Positions 50,639 to 59,726 of a stretch of 64,000 nt of DNA are shown one piece after another; positions within the stretch are counted from its first letter, which is position 1, and each line of letters begins with the position of its first letter. This DNA comes from an uncultured Eubacteriales bacterium (GTDB taxonomy: Bacteria; Bacillota; Clostridia; Christensenellales; DTU072). Location of the stretch: NCBI GenBank assembly GCA_949292905.1, contig CASFAV010000012.1, forward strand, positions 1 to 64,000, written 5' to 3'. A model generated the notes under the pieces. The model was given only the letters and a program-made list of their open reading frames with translations, was not told the DNA's origin and did not search any database. Position numbers and translations under genes: made by a program.

Positions 50639-53446
50639 TTACGCTCCCCGTATACTGTCTACGGGAGGCTTCCTCGCGTATATGGAAACTGGTATCAACG
50701 TCGCCAAAACCGCAGTGACCGCCGCAAGCGCGACCATTAGAGCGGCGTTTTCCGCGCCGAATACCAACAACGATATGTGTAAAAGTTCTGTCGAAATGAA
50801 CATCTCGCTCACCGCGGGACAGATGAACGCGCAGCTTATTCCCGCTATGACGAAGCACAGCACGGCTATACACACGGCTTCTACGAGGAATATGGCGAAC
50901 ACGTCTATACCGCGCGCTCCCAACGCGCGCAGGATGCCGATATCCTTCTTCTTGGCGGTTATCGAGGAAGAAACGAGCGAGAACATCAGCAATACCGCAA
51001 ACACTATAAGTCCGAGCCATAGCCCCAGCGTTACCTTGAAAATAGTCGCTATCGTATCGTTGACCGCGGCGATCTCGTTCATCAACGCTCCGAATATGAC
51101 GTTTGTGGAATCGTCTTTTTCGCTCCTTGCGTAGACGGAAGCGACTATGGCGCCGAGATCGGAGGAATACTCGGACTCGGGGATGAATACCGCGGAAATA
51201 CCGGCGTTATCGGCAAGCGAATATTTCGTTTCGTAGCCGTGAGCTATATTGAACGCGTCCGCCTGAGTGACGTAATCGGCGAAAATTTCTTCGGAAACGT
51301 ATGCAAAGTACCGCCTTAAACTTATAAGAATAACTCCGGCGATCTTTACCTCGTACGTTTCTCCCGTCGCGAAGGACGTCGTGGTGAAGCGAGGTAACGG
51401 CAACGAATACTTCGCCATATAATCGCTTACGTCTTTCAGTATCCCGCGCGCCTCGGAAGTCGTCATATCCTCGTCGGAGTTGCGATAAAGCTTGTCCAGC
51501 TTCTCGGAAACGACTTTGTATTCGTCGTACACGGCTTCCATACCGAGCTCGTTTATAGCCGATTCGAAATAACGGTAATATTCGGAGTTTTCACCGAGGT
51601 TCGTGAGTTCACGCGCCATATCGAATAAATAACCGTACAGTATCCAGGCGTAATAAACGCCCGAAATCGCTACTTCGTCGGCGGCGAGATCTTCTAAACG
51701 ATTTGAACCCGTCACGTCGTAAACGGGCAGTTCTTTGGCGGAAAAGGTACTCGGATACGGACACATTTCCGTAAATTCGTATTTATCGTTCTCGTCTTCG
51801 CCGAATACCAACGTAGCCTGCAACGAGGTCCTTAGAAAATAATACCCGTCGACATATTTTTCATCGCTGTAAACTTTAAGATCGGAATAATTCGCATACA
51901 AATCGCGCAACAGATCTTTATGAACGAAAAGATAATTATAAAATCCGTTCTCGTATTCGCTGTTCCAATCGATATCCCTGTAATTCAAAGTGCCGTTATC
52001 CGCCATCGTGCGCAACGCGTTATAGTCGTTGCTTATCGGAGCGGATTCGTACACGCCCACTATGGAAACTTCCAAATCTCCGTATAATTTTTGTTTCGGC
52101 AGTTTAACGTAATCCTCGTAACCGTCGACTTTTATCAAAGCCCTCCCGGGTCCGTACAACTTGCCTATTTTAACGGCGTCGAACATAAACGACGGCATCA
52201 GGGCTTCGCCGGCATTTTCGGGCAGTCTGCCCGCAAGGAGCTTGAGCGAAGCTCCGTTATCGTACGAGCACGCCGCTCCGCGGTATTCGTCGCTGTAAAA
52301 AAAGGTATCCGTCGTAAAATCCTCTATTGCAATGGGCGCGTCGAAAACGGCTATTGCCGACGGGTACTTCGCCGAAAGCTCGAGATATTCCGCTTCGGTC
52401 ATATTCGTCGGCACGACGGATTCGCTCTCGCGAAGATACACGAATTGCCGATCGGAATTTTCCACGCCGTAGATCACTTCTTTTTCAAAATAACCCTTCC
52501 CGTATTTCAGATAAGAGATCTCGTGATCCGTAATGGCTTTTTCGGTCACTTTTTCCTTATCGTACAGCGCGAGCGTGGAGAATACGCCGAAAAGAATGAA
52601 AGCTATAGCCGTTAGGATCACGGTGAATACGAGTTTGACGGGCTTTGTTATGATACCGCTCGCGCCCAGGCGCAGCGCGTGACGGAAAGGGAGTCGTGAA
52701 CGTATGAGCTTCTTTTCCTCGTCGGTATACGTTCTCGCCGTATCCGCTTCCCCGCTCGCCCGCGCGACGGACGCGGATACGGGATAGTCAGCCACCACTT
52801 TACCGTCCTTCATCTCCACGATGCGGTCGGCGTAAGTTTCCGCGAATTCCCTGTCGTGGGATACTACGACGACGAGCTTTTCCTCCGACAGCTTTTTCAG
52901 AATTCCGAGCACCTCTTTGCCCGTATCGGAATCGAGCGAGCCCGTGGGCTCGTCGGCAAGGATTATGCGCGGATTTTTGATGAGCGCGCGCGCTATCGCC
53001 ACTCTCTGCTTCTGCCCGCCCGACAACGTGTTCGGCTTGCGGCGTTCCAGTCCTTCGAGTTCGAATTGCCTTAATATCTCCGAAATCCGAGCGCGGTCGC
53101 GCTTCTTGCCCTGCAACTCCGTAGCTATCGCTATATTGTCCTCTACGGTGAATTCGTCGAGGACGTTGTACTCCTGGAACACGAAGCCCACGAACGTGTT
53201 GCGGTAGGAGTCGAAATCGGTGGACGAGAAATCCTTACTGCTCCTTCCCATTATCGAGATCTCGCCCGAATCGGGCTTATCGAGCCCGCCTATCACGTTA
53301 AGGAGAGTGGATTTGCCGCACCCGGATTTACCGAGTATAAATACGAGCCCTCGGTCGGGGAACGCTATCGAAACGTCGACGAGCGCTTTCGTTTCCGCGC
53401 CTTTTTTGGGGCGATACGTCTTGTTGACATTTTTAAGTTCCAGCAT
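50639..53446 (-). CDS. ABC transporter, ATPase fused to FtsX-type permease
   Basis: A 935-residue fusion. The ATPase fills residues 1-225: Walker A GKSGCGKSTLLN, signature LSGGQKQR and Walker B ILADEPTGSLD are intact. A linker follows, a membrane helix near 275-300, a large outer domain of about 480 residues, and three C-terminal helices typical of MacB/FtsX. This class exports peptides or lipids or relays signals to the envelope, and is seen with antibiotic-stress systems. CCGGAG site. The lipoprotein gene at 53475 ends 29 bases upstream, so the pair is probably one operon. Confidence 0.9.
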   Translation of the reverse strand: MLELKNVNKTYRPKKGAETKALVDVSIAFPDRGLVFILGKSGCGKSTLLNVIGGLDKPDSGEISIMGRSSKDFSSTDFDSYRNTFVGFVFQEYNVLDEFTVEDNIAIATELQGKKRDRARISEILRQFELEGLERRKPNTLSGGQKQRVAIARALIKNPRIILADEPTGSLDSDTGKEVLGILKKLSEEKLVVVVSHDREFAETYADRIVEMKDGKVVADYPVSASVARASGEADTARTYTDEEKKLIRSRLPFRHALRLGASGIITKPVKLVFTVILTAIAFILFGVFSTLALYDKEKVTEKAITDHEISYLKYGKGYFEKEVIYGVENSDRQFVYLRESESVVPTNMTEAEYLELSAKYPSAIAVFDAPIAIEDFTTDTFFYSDEYRGAACSYDNGASLKLLAGRLPENAGEALMPSFMFDAVKIGKLYGPGRALIKVDGYEDYVKLPKQKLYGDLEVSIVGVYESAPISNDYNALRTMADNGTLNYRDIDWNSEYENGFYNYLFVHKDLLRDLYANYSDLKVYSDEKYVDGYYFLRTSLQATLVFGEDENDKYEFTEMCPYPSTFSAKELPVYDVTGSNRLEDLAADEVAISGVYYAWILYGYLFDMARELTNLGENSEYYRYFESAINELGMEAVYDEYKVVSEKLDKLYRNSDEDMTTSEARGILKDVSDYMAKYSLPLPRFTTTSFATGETYEVKIAGVILISLRRYFAYVSEEIFADYVTQADAFNIAHGYETKYSLADNAGISAVFIPESEYSSDLGAIVASVYARSEKDDSTNVIFGALMNEIAAVNDTIATIFKVTLGLWLGLIVFAVLLMFSLVSSSITAKKKDIGILRALGARGIDVFAIFLVEAVCIAVLCFVIAGISCAFICPAVSEMFISTELLHISLLVFGAENAALMVALAAVTAVLATLIPVSIYARKPPVDSIRGA

Positions 53447-53474
53447 GCTTATTCTCCGGAAAATACTTATAGAT

Positions 53475-54299
53475 TCAACTCATGAGCGTGTTCCTGATCT
53501 CGTCGAAACCGCGCCCCGACCAAAAATAACATATCCTGCCTACGCGCGAAAACGACGCGTACTTCTCCAAGGAAGTCGCCCATTGCGCGTCCGTGGTATA
53601 GAAAAGATAATTGACCGCGTTGCCCTCGCGTATCTCGTAGCCCTCGAGTATATGCTCGCCCGCGTCGAGAGGAAGGGAGCCGAACGCCTCCGCCGCAACG
53701 CTTATAATAACGTCCGAAGGTATTTTCTCCGTCAAAAATCCCATTTCCTCCGCCTTTGCCGCCGCCCTCTCGAACGCCGACGGCATTACCGTGCCGTTGA
53801 CGGATTCGAAAACGCTTTTCACTTTTTCCAACTGCGCGTCGCTGAGTTCGGCGGTACGCTTGACGAGCCCGTTGATACATACGAGCTTATTTGCGTCATA
53901 TTTAACGTTGCTTTCGCCGTTTTCGCGCGTGCGTATCACCCTTTCCCCGACGTTGTAAGTGAATTTCCCCTCCTCTCTACGGAAGAAGTTTCCGGCGGTA
54001 TAACTAATTTTGAAAGTGTAATCGTACTCCGTTTTCACGCCTGTATAACCGCTTATACCGATATCGAGCGCTTCCTTGTCCAATTCGCCGAACCCGCGCA
54101 CAAGATCGAAAAGCGCCTGCGCGTTTTCGCCGTTAACGGTATGCGTAGTGGTGTTCTCCGCCTTTATCTCCACCGATTTAAGCTCCGCTTTATCGTCGGT
54201 TATCGAAGGATCCTTTATCTTTACGGTACAAGCCGTGGCGCTCAAGCACATCAAGCATACGAGAGCCGCCGCGGCGATAGTCAGTATAATTCGTTTCAT
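53475..54299 (-). CDS. Lipoprotein of unknown function paired with the ABC fusion
   Basis: A 274-residue lipoprotein with lipobox ATAC (Cys 24). The mature protein is alpha/beta with no known motif; the C-terminal part holds TTDAQWATSLEKYASFSRVGRICYFWSGRGFDE (quoted in parts: TDAQWATSLEK, RICYFWSGRGF), which is not familiar. It has its own promoter and GAGGTG site, and lies just before the ATPase-permease gene. A role as the transporter's outer partner is possible from position only. Confidence 0.72.
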   Translation of the reverse strand: MKRIILTIAAAALVCLMCLSATACTVKIKDPSITDDKAELKSVEIKAENTTTHTVNGENAQALFDLVRGFGELDKEALDIGISGYTGVKTEYDYTFKISYTAGNFFRREEGKFTYNVGERVIRTRENGESNVKYDANKLVCINGLVKRTAELSDAQLEKVKSVFESVNGTVMPSAFERAAAKAEEMGFLTEKIPSDVIISVAAEAFGSLPLDAGEHILEGYEIREGNAVNYLFYTTDAQWATSLEKYASFSRVGRICYFWSGRGFDEIRNTLMS

Positions 54300-54336
54300 C
54301 CTCTGACACCTCGCTTGTTTACTCGTCGATATTATG

Positions 54337-54365
54337 AGTATATATAATATTTATATAACAGTCAA
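54337..54365 (-). promoter_or_regulatory. Promoter of the lipoprotein-ABC operon
   Basis: On the minus strand TTGACT (54360-54365), 17 bases, TATACT (54337-54342). The rest of the 54366-54480 gap holds only an 8-bp inverted repeat, GAAACGGC/GCCGTTTC. Confidence 0.75.
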
Positions 54366-54486
54366 TAGCGCTTCATCGCGGCGTGAGCGGGAAACGGCGT
54401 TTTTGAGATAAACATGCCGTTTCAGTTAAAAAAACGATACATTGAACCGCGATAATAATACGATTTTTCAAAAACGGAATAAAATA

Positions 54487-54508
54487 CCCCCGCGCGTCGG
54501 CGCGGGGG
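54487..54508 (-). terminator. Terminator of the ferredoxin-rubrerythrin gene
   Basis: 9-bp GC-only stem CCCCCGCGC/GCGCGGGGG with 4-base loop, then TATTTTATT on the minus strand. Confidence 0.8.
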
Positions 54509-54572
54509 CGGAGTCGGGATAAGCAAACTTATCTGCTCGCGACCTTATCAAGGCTACGCGCAGGTCATGCGC

Positions 54573-55727
54573 TCAATAGTTTTCCTTGTGTACTTCGAAG
54601 AAGGCTTGCGGATGCTTGCATACGGGGCAGATCTCCGGAGCCTCGGCGCTTACGACGATATGTCCGCAGTTACGACATTCCCATACCGTCACGCCGCTCT
54701 TGGCGAATACCTGTTTCGTCTCCACGTTCCTGAGAAGGGCGCGGTATCTTTCCTCGTGCCTTTTCTCGATAGCAGCCACTCCTCTGAATTGCTCGGCAAG
54801 ATCGTGGAACCCTTCTTCGTCCGCCTCTTTAGCCATGCGTGCGTACATATCCGTCCACTCGTAGCTCTCGCCCTCCGCGGCGTGCAGGAGATTTTCCGCC
54901 GTGTCGCCGAGCTCGCCCAACGCTTTGAACCAAAGCTTCGCGTGTTCTTTTTCGTTATCGGCGGTTTCGAGGAACAATGCCGCTATCTGTTCGTAACCCG
55001 CTTTCTTCGCCACCGAAGCGAAATAGGTATACTTGTTGCGCGCCTGGGATTCGCCCGCGAAAGCTTCCATAAGGTTTTTCTCGGTCTTGGTGCCCGCATA
55101 TTTGCTCTTTGCGGGAGCGTCTTCTATCTTGACGAATTTCTCGGCGGGCTGTTTGCACACGGGGCATCTGAAATCCGCGGGCAAAGGTCCTTCGTGTATA
55201 TAACCGCATACCGTGCATTTCCATTTTTCCATAGTTTTTATCTCCTTTTCGTTATTTTCTTTTTCGTTGAATTCGATATTTTCGAGCAGATATTTCACCG
55301 CTTCTTCGGGTATCCCCGGATAATCCTTTATCTTTTCGAGGAAACGCTTGGCGTTCAGGCTCTCGGGTATCATGTACCCCGCTTCCCTCGTAAGATCTTC
55401 CGCCATCAGCCTCGATGACTTCTCTATCGCGACGGCGAGAACGTCGTCGAGCTCCGCGGCTGTGAGCTCCGCACGGGCTTTGCTCGCCACGAGCGATCTC
55501 AACGCTTCGACCACTTCCGGAGCTTTGCGCTGTTGCGGAGGATATGCTTTGGGCACCATGCTTATCGCGCCGGAAGGACAGGCGTCCGCGCAAGCGCCGC
55601 ACCCCACGCATTTCTTGACGTCGATTATGCTGTTCTCGGTGTCGGTGGCACCCGTGGGACAGACGTACAGACAAAGACAATCTTTGGTGCAAAGTCTCAA
55701 ATTTCTTACCGCATATTTGTCCGCCAT
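54573..55727 (-). CDS. Ferredoxin-rubredoxin-rubrerythrin fusion
   Basis: A 384-residue protein. An N-terminal two-cluster ferredoxin (residues 10-55, [12 protein letters not shown] and [12 protein letters not shown]) is followed by a helical linker (about 65-155), a rubredoxin-like domain (CTVCGY to CPVCKQP, about 170-195), a ferritin-like di-iron domain with EKEH and EKRH ligands, and a C-terminal rubredoxin (CRNCGH to CPVCKHP). It would reduce hydrogen peroxide with electrons from its own ferredoxin. A strong internal AAGGAG site and ATG (55232) stand at the start of the rubrerythrin part, and both other frames have a stop there, so this may be a fresh fusion or a frameshift error. The chosen start at 55727 has GGAGG. 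Confidence 0.88.
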   Translation of the reverse strand: MADKYAVRNLRLCTKDCLCLYVCPTGATDTENSIIDVKKCVGCGACADACPSGAISMVPKAYPPQQRKAPEVVEALRSLVASKARAELTAAELDDVLAVAIEKSSRLMAEDLTREAGYMIPESLNAKRFLEKIKDYPGIPEEAVKYLLENIEFNEKENNEKEIKTMEKWKCTVCGYIHEGPLPADFRCPVCKQPAEKFVKIEDAPAKSKYAGTKTEKNLMEAFAGESQARNKYTYFASVAKKAGYEQIAALFLETADNEKEHAKLWFKALGELGDTAENLLHAAEGESYEWTDMYARMAKEADEEGFHDLAEQFRGVAAIEKRHEERYRALLRNVETKQVFAKSGVTVWECRNCGHIVVSAEAPEICPVCKHPQAFFEVHKENY

Positions 55728-56353
55728 TACCGTGCCCTCCTTTCCTGTTTTTCGAATTTCCACGAGGGCACTTTACATACCGGACAAAGCTCCGGAGCCG
55801 CGTCGCCGACGTATACGAAGCCGCATACCGAACAGACGTATACTCCCGTGTTTTCGAGCATCTTATCCCCTTCCTTGGCGTAACGCGCGAGCAATGACGC
55901 AAGCATTCTCGTTACCTTCTCGCTCCATACGAGACTGCGCATCGCCCCTCTGTCGCCGGCGCTTTTCGCTTCGGCATTGGCGTAAGGATATCCTTCGTCG
56001 ATATCTTTCCCGATCATAGCGGCAAGCGCTTCTGCGTTCTTAACGCCCTTCGCGGGCTTCGCCGCCTTACGGAAAAACTCCGCTAGCTCCTTGAATTTTT
56101 CCATGGCGTCAAACATATACTGCTTCTCGCAGCCGCGTGCAAGGTTGGAACAAATTATGCTCATTTCGATTGCCGAAAGCTCGCTTTCGGTTTCCCTTGC
56201 AGGCTTTTTTACAACGCGAGTCGGTTTAACGGCTTCGACTTTCACGACCTCGCGGAAAGCTTCCGCTCCGGCGCCGCATACGGGGCATTTGAGGTCTGCG
56301 GTGAGTTCGCCCTTATGAACGTAGCCGCACACGGTGCATACATATTCTTTCAT
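55727..56353 (-). CDS. Rubredoxin-domain protein with central helical domain
   Basis: A 208-residue protein with a rubredoxin fold at each end: [10 protein letters not shown] to CPVCGAG (residues 4-30) and [10 protein letters not shown] to CPVCKVP (about 175-200). Between lies a helical domain, possibly a ferritin-like relative ([18 protein letters not shown]), without clear di-iron ligands. It probably shuttles electrons to the fusion protein encoded next; their start and stop overlap as TAATG. The ATG at 56353 has an AGAGGT site; a longer frame upstream is not likely. Confidence 0.82.
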   Translation of the reverse strand: MKEYVCTVCGYVHKGELTADLKCPVCGAGAEAFREVVKVEAVKPTRVVKKPARETESELSAIEMSIICSNLARGCEKQYMFDAMEKFKELAEFFRKAAKPAKGVKNAEALAAMIGKDIDEGYPYANAEAKSAGDRGAMRSLVWSEKVTRMLASLLARYAKEGDKMLENTGVYVCSVCGFVYVGDAAPELCPVCKVPSWKFEKQERRAR

Positions 56354-56375
56354 AGCTTTGTACCTCTTTGTACGC

Positions 56376-56384
56376 ATTATATCA
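56376..56384 (-). promoter_or_regulatory. Extended -10 promoter of the rubredoxin-rubrerythrin operon
   Basis: TG-A-TATAAT on the minus strand, 23 bases before the ATG. No -35 box at the standard distance. Confidence 0.6.
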
Positions 56385-56494
56385 TAACGTATTCCCCTTT
56401 TCCGTAACAAAATCACAAACGCTGAACCCGACCGACGCTTATTATTTACGTTGCGTTCTTAAAGATATTTTGCCGTGTAATATCGCCGCGTCTA

Positions 56495-56503
56495 TGTTAT
56501 AAT
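56495..56503 (+). promoter_or_regulatory. Extended -10 promoter of the Crp/Fnr gene
   Basis: TG-T-TATAAT about 25 bases before the ATG. It lies back to back with the rubredoxin promoter, so the regulator can control both from this 174-base gap. Confidence 0.6.
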
Positions 56504-56527
56504 GTTTTCGTCAAAGGAGTTGGCTAT

Positions 56528-57184
56528 ATGGATTTTGCGGATTTTTTCCCGGTTTGGGATAAACTTAAAGACGACGAACGCGCGTTGATCGCGGCTTCCG
56601 CGAAAGAACGACGCTACCGGAAGGGCTCCATTCTTCACGGCGGGTCTACGGAATGTACGGGGCTCATGCTCATCCGCTCGGGACAGATACGGGCTTACAC
56701 CACTTCCCCCGAAGGTAAAGAGATCACTCTTTACCGCCTTTTCGATCGCGATATATGCCTTTTCTCCGCTTCCTGTATAATGAACAGCATCCAGTTCGAC
56801 GTAACTCTCGCCGCGGAGAAGGATTCCGAGGTTACCGTCATCCCCTCGGACGTGTATAAATCGGTGATGAACACTTCCGCTCCGTTAGCAAACTTCACGA
56901 GCGAAGTTATGGCGAGCCGCTTCTCCGAAGTGATGTGGCTCGTAGAGCAGATAATGTGGAAAAGTTTCGACTCGCGGCTTGCGGCTTTTTTAAGCGAGGA
57001 AGCCAATATAGAGGGAAGCAACACGCTGAAAATAACTCACGAGGTCATAGGCAACCATCTCGGAAGTCCGAGAGAAGTGGTGACGCGGATGCTCAAATAT
57101 TTTTCCGACGAAGGCATCGTCAGACTTGCGCGCGGAAGCATAGAAATTACGGACGCCGACCGCCTGAGAGCGATTGCCGAATAA
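56528..57184 (+). CDS. Crp/Fnr family transcriptional regulator
   Basis: A 218-residue regulator. The N-terminal cyclic-nucleotide-binding-like beta barrel (about 1-125) holds LIRSGQIRAYTTSPEGKEITLYRL (quoted in parts: IRSGQIRAY, GKEITLYRL), a long helix follows, and the C-terminal winged helix reads THEVIGNHLGSPREVVTRMLKYF (in parts: IGNHLGSPREVV). Cys residues in the barrel could serve redox sensing, but no FNR-type N-terminal Cys cluster is visible. Divergent from the rubredoxin/rubrerythrin operon and facing the CoA-disulfide reductase genes, so oxygen or redox control is likely. AAAGGAG site. Confidence 0.92.
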   Translation: MDFADFFPVWDKLKDDERALIAASAKERRYRKGSILHGGSTECTGLMLIRSGQIRAYTTSPEGKEITLYRLFDRDICLFSASCIMNSIQFDVTLAAEKDSEVTVIPSDVYKSVMNTSAPLANFTSEVMASRFSEVMWLVEQIMWKSFDSRLAAFLSEEANIEGSNTLKITHEVIGNHLGSPREVVTRMLKYFSDEGIVRLARGSIEITDADRLRAIAE

Positions 57185-57221
57185 ATTTTCCTACACGCGA
57201 TATATTGCCCGATACAAAAAG

Positions 57222-57249
57222 AGACCGCCCGAAAAATCCCGAGCGGTCT
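57222..57249. terminator. Hairpin between Crp/Fnr and oxidoreductase genes
   Basis: 7-bp stem AGACCGC/GCGGTCT with a 14-base loop and an A run to its left. It lies between convergent genes and can serve both, chiefly the minus-strand operon. Confidence 0.65.
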
Positions 57250-57272
57250 TAGCTTTACGTAAAAGGCAGGGA

Positions 57273-58970
57273 TCAATCGGAATCCTTGCCGCACGCCGTA
57301 CTGCGTTCGGCGCAGAGTTTGTCTTTGACGACCGTAGCGTAATAGCGGTATCCTCCGGCAAAATTGTAAACGTCGTATCCCCTGCCCGCGAGTATACGCG
57401 CCGCGATATAACTGCGCAATCCGCTCTGACATATTATATAAACGGGTTTACCTGCGGGTATTTCGCCTATCCTGTCGCGCAATTCGTCGACGGGAATATT
57501 GACGAAACCGTCTATCATGCCGCCCGAAGCGCACTCCTCCGCCGTCCTCACGTCGAGCAAGGTGACGCTTCCGTCGCGCTTCAGCAACGGTACTTCGTCG
57601 TAGTACCACTGTCTGACGAGCCCGTCCCTGATGTTTTCGATCATGAATCCCGCCATATTGACGGGGTCTTTGGCGGACGAATACGGCGGAGCGTAGGCGA
57701 GATCGAGCTCCGTAAGCTCCGTCGCCTTCATTCCCGCCCTTAACGCCGTCGCGAGCACGTCTATACGTTTGTCCACGCCCTCGTAGCCCACTATCTGCGC
57801 GCCGAGCAAGCGGTACGTTCCGCGCTCGAAAACGACTTTCATCGTCATTATCTTACCGCCCGGATAATAGCCCGCATGGCTCATCGGCGATAATATTACT
57901 TTGTCGGCGTCTATGCCTTCGAGTTCAGCCGTTCTCTCGTTGATCCCGGTAGCCGCCGCGGTCAGACGGAAAACTTTGATAACGGAACTCCCCTGTCCGC
58001 CGCCGTAGCGGGAATCCTTGCCGCAGATATTGTCGGCGGCGATCCTGCCCTCTTTGTTTGCGGGTCCCGCAAGGGATATGAGCGCGGGCTTACCCGTGAC
58101 GAAATTCTTGATCTGCACGGCGTCGCCTACGGCGTACACGTCGGGTGCGGAGGTTTCCATTCTGTCGTTCACGACGATACTGCCCTTTATGCCGAGTTCG
58201 AGCCCCGCTTCTTTGGCAAGCGAGGTATCGGGCGCTACCCCTATCGCGAGCACCGCAATATCCGCGACGATATCCTCGCCGCCATTGATACGCACGCACA
58301 ACCCGCCTTTTACGCTCGAAAAGCTTTCCACCGCCGCTCCGAGTCTGAGCTTAACGCCGTTTCTTCTCACTTCGGAATGGATAAATGCCGCCATATCCTC
58401 GTCGAAAGGCGCCATGAGCTGAGGCGCCGCCTCCACGAGCGTCACGTCGATACCGAGCCGCGCGAGGTTTTCCGCAACCTCTATCCCGATGAAGCCGCCT
58501 CCCACGACCACGGCGCGTTTCGTACCTTTCCCGGTCACATGGTCTTTGATACGGAAAGTGTCCTCCACGTTGCGCAGGGTGAATATCCTCGCGTCGTCCG
58601 CGCCCGGGAACGGAGGTCTTATCGGACGCGCCCCCGGAGATAGAACGAGCTTGTCGTAACCGCAATCGAACACTTCGCCGCTATCGAGGTCCTTCACTTT
58701 CACTTTCTTCTCCGCCGTATCTATCGCGATCACTTCGTGCTTCACGAATACGTTGATACGGAATCTCGAATAAAAACTCTCGGGAGTCTGAAGGGTAAGT
58801 TCTTCTTTATCGGTTATCTCGCCGCCTATGTAATACGGAAGCCCGCAATTGGCGTAGGAGATATATCCGGATCTCTCGAATATCGTGATCTCGGCGTTCT
58901 CGTCGAGCCTTCTTATACGCGCCGCCGCGGTGGCGCCGCCGGCTACTCCGCCCACTATTACGACTTTCAT
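57273..58970 (-). CDS. CoA-disulfide reductase-like flavoenzyme with rhodanese domain
   Basis: A 565-residue FAD enzyme of the CoADR-RHD type. FAD site VIVGGVAGGATAAA at the start; the single active Cys is in SYANCGLPYYIGG (Cys 42). An NADH-binding motif VVGGGFIGIEVAENL follows, with VYAVGDAVQI in the second FAD site. The last 100 residues are a rhodanese domain with active Cys in ICQSGLRS. Known members reduce CoA-disulfide, CoA-persulfide or sulfur with NAD(P)H. Two ATG codons overlap the rhodanese stop as ATGATGA; the second (58970) has the better spacing. Third gene of the operon. Confidence 0.92.
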   Translation of the reverse strand: MKVVIVGGVAGGATAAARIRRLDENAEITIFERSGYISYANCGLPYYIGGEITDKEELTLQTPESFYSRFRINVFVKHEVIAIDTAEKKVKVKDLDSGEVFDCGYDKLVLSPGARPIRPPFPGADDARIFTLRNVEDTFRIKDHVTGKGTKRAVVVGGGFIGIEVAENLARLGIDVTLVEAAPQLMAPFDEDMAAFIHSEVRRNGVKLRLGAAVESFSSVKGGLCVRINGGEDIVADIAVLAIGVAPDTSLAKEAGLELGIKGSIVVNDRMETSAPDVYAVGDAVQIKNFVTGKPALISLAGPANKEGRIAADNICGKDSRYGGGQGSSVIKVFRLTAAATGINERTAELEGIDADKVILSPMSHAGYYPGGKIMTMKVVFERGTYRLLGAQIVGYEGVDKRIDVLATALRAGMKATELTELDLAYAPPYSSAKDPVNMAGFMIENIRDGLVRQWYYDEVPLLKRDGSVTLLDVRTAEECASGGMIDGFVNIPVDELRDRIGEIPAGKPVYIICQSGLRSYIAARILAGRGYDVYNFAGGYRYYATVVKDKLCAERSTACGKDSD

Positions 58971-59287
58971 CATACTACCTTCCCTTTATAAGTCATGATA
59001 CCGCCTATATCCTTGACCGCGGTATAGCCGAGTCTTTTGAGGATGCGCGCCGCGTAACGGCTTCGCGCGCCGCTGTGGCAATACAGATAAAGCGGCGTGC
59101 TTTTATCGGGTATCGCGTTCTGCGCGGACGTCAACGCGTCGAGCGGGATATTACGGCTTCCTTCGATATGCCCCGAAGCGTATTCGTCGGGAGTGCGCAC
59201 GTCTACGAGCACGGCGCCGGAATCGGCGGCGTACTCCGCTACACCCGCATTAATATCCGAGGAGCGTAAAAAATCGAATATGCTCAT
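58970..59287 (-). CDS. Rhodanese-like sulfurtransferase
   Basis: A 105-residue single rhodanese domain. Active-site loop YCHSGARSRYAA holds the Cys (about residue 69). It moves sulfane sulfur from thiosulfate or persulfide to a thiol acceptor such as thioredoxin, which is encoded just upstream. Weak ribosome-binding site, 13 bases after the trxA stop. Its own stop overlaps the flavoenzyme start. Confidence 0.92.
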   Translation of the reverse strand: MSIFDFLRSSDINAGVAEYAADSGAVLVDVRTPDEYASGHIEGSRNIPLDALTSAQNAIPDKSTPLYLYCHSGARSRYAARILKRLGYTAVKDIGGIMTYKGKVV

Positions 59288-59300
59288 TGGCGCGCCCCCG

Positions 59301-59606
59301 TCAAATCATCCTGAGTATGTCGCCTTTCGGTCTGACGCCCACCGAAGAATCGACGACTTTGCCGCCTTTCATCACGACGAGCGTGGGAATGCTCATTATG
59401 CCGAACGCGCTCGCGAGCTCGGACTCGTCGTCCACGTTGACTTTACCCACCTTGACGTCTTTACGTTCCTCGGCTATTTCGTCCACGACGGGACCCATTA
59501 TGCGGCAGGGTCCGCACCACGTAGCCCAGAAATCGAGAAGAACGGGTTTATCGGAATTAAGAACTTCCTCTTGAAAATTGTTTTTGGTTATAGTAAGAAC
59601 TGCCAT
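59301..59606 (-). CDS. trxA: Thioredoxin
   Basis: A 101-residue classic thioredoxin. The redox motif WCGPC is at residues 30-34, with the [11 protein letters not shown] context and the cis-Pro in SIPT later on. It reduces protein disulfides and could accept sulfur from the rhodanese. GAGGTG site. It is the first gene of the sulfur/thiol operon; a palindrome over its -10 box suggests repressor control. Confidence 0.96.
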   Translation of the reverse strand: MAVLTITKNNFQEEVLNSDKPVLLDFWATWCGPCRIMGPVVDEIAEERKDVKVGKVNVDDESELASAFGIMSIPTLVVMKGGKVVDSSVGVRPKGDILRMI

Positions 59607-59624
59607 AAGTCACCTCGCTTGATT

Positions 59625-59640
59625 TACTGTTCACAGTATA
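59625..59640 (-). promoter_or_regulatory. trxA promoter with palindromic operator
   Basis: TACTGT-TC-ACAGTA is a perfect palindrome at 59625-59638. It overlaps the -10 box TATACT (59635-59640, minus strand). A half-site, TACTGT, recurs at 59701. The factor is unknown; the Crp/Fnr gene nearby is one candidate. Confidence 0.55.
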
Positions 59641-59726
59641 TCCCCGCGAAAAAAATTTTTCCGTAACATAGTCACCGAAAAGCAAATTTCCAAAAAAAAT
59701 TACTGTACTCCGATAATTGTACCGAT

